From assembly GCF_030818575.1 (NCBI RefSeq), contig NZ_JAUTAL010000001.1:2852001-2916000 (forward strand): 64,000 bases of DNA, written 5' to 3'. Source of the DNA: Chryseobacterium camelliae (GTDB lineage Bacteria > Bacteroidota > Bacteroidia > Flavobacteriales > Weeksellaceae). Below the pieces are notes generated by a model. That model ran no database searches. It saw nothing but the letters and a program-made list of their open reading frames with translations, and was not told where the DNA came from. A program made the position numbers and the translations under genes. Below are positions 63,958 to 64,000 of the stretch, piece by piece; within the stretch, counting starts at the first letter, position 1, and the number at the start of each line of letters is the position of its first letter.

Positions 63958-64000
63958 ATGTCAGTAAACTTTAAACCATTAGCAGACAGAGTTCTTGTAG
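63958..64000 (+). CDS. groES: Co-chaperonin GroES, N-terminal start (3' truncated by window edge)
   Basis: Only 14 codons are present. They read MSVNFKPLADRVLV, the usual N-terminal GroES sequence. GroES caps GroEL in protein folding. The rest of the gene, and presumably groEL after it, lies outside the window. Confidence 0.9.
   Translation, partial: MSVNFKPLADRVLV

Overview
The window is a chromosomal segment of a Bacteroidota bacterium, most likely a flavobacterium of the Weeksellaceae (Chryseobacterium-like). The evidence is a SusC/SusD pair, two proteins with type IX secretion (T9SS) sorting tails, a GLPGLI-family protein, a fused cbb3 oxidase subunit CcoN-CcoO, the lipoprotein Omp85 TamL beside TamB, and recurrent flavobacterial promoter elements (TAnnTTTG at -7, sometimes with TTG 19-20 nt upstream). 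The genus is an inference; no rRNA is present.

Layout. 1-7.7 kb: the 3' end of GAPDH, a secreted protein, a PAS-LuxR regulator with an MpaB/Lcp-type oxygenase, recA, a 48-residue small protein, an alkyltransferase-like DNA repair protein, an XRE repressor with palindromes at its promoter, a GLPGLI protein and a lipoprotein. 7.7-13.3 kb: htpG, then menE-arfB-outer membrane protein-deoxyhypusine-synthase-like on the minus strand, then tRNA-Gln(UUG). 13.4-28.3 kb: an AT-rich accessory region with two lipoproteins, an IS3-family remnant, and a three-gene minus-strand unit made of a T9SS-sorted protein, a 3482-residue SpvB/TcB/Rhs giant and a small membrane protein. 28.3-33.4 kb: a GAF histidine kinase, an XRE regulator and ccoNO-ccoP. 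33.5-41.9 kb: tamB-tamL-yihY. 41.9-43.7 kb: argS. 43.8-48.3 kb: susD and susC. 48.4-55.4 kb: rnhB, yidC, pyrG, yceI and radA. 55.4-60.1 kb: an AT-rich run of metalloprotease, methyltransferase and VanW, then acpH, a DUF6702 gene and a toxin-antitoxin pair. 60.1-64 kb: a HupE-like protein, an M1 peptidase, a secreted protein and the start of groES.

Two essential genes, argS and yidC, are each split by one extra base in a homopolymer (A9 and G6). Removing that base restores full-length proteins of 589 and 599 residues, so sequence error is the first explanation.

The best candidate for something undescribed is the 15.5-27.9 kb unit. A T9SS-sorted partner is 6 nt from a giant Tc/Rhs-type shell protein with an unrecognised C-terminal tip, and a small two-pass membrane protein that could be its immunity or accessory factor begins 3 nt further on.
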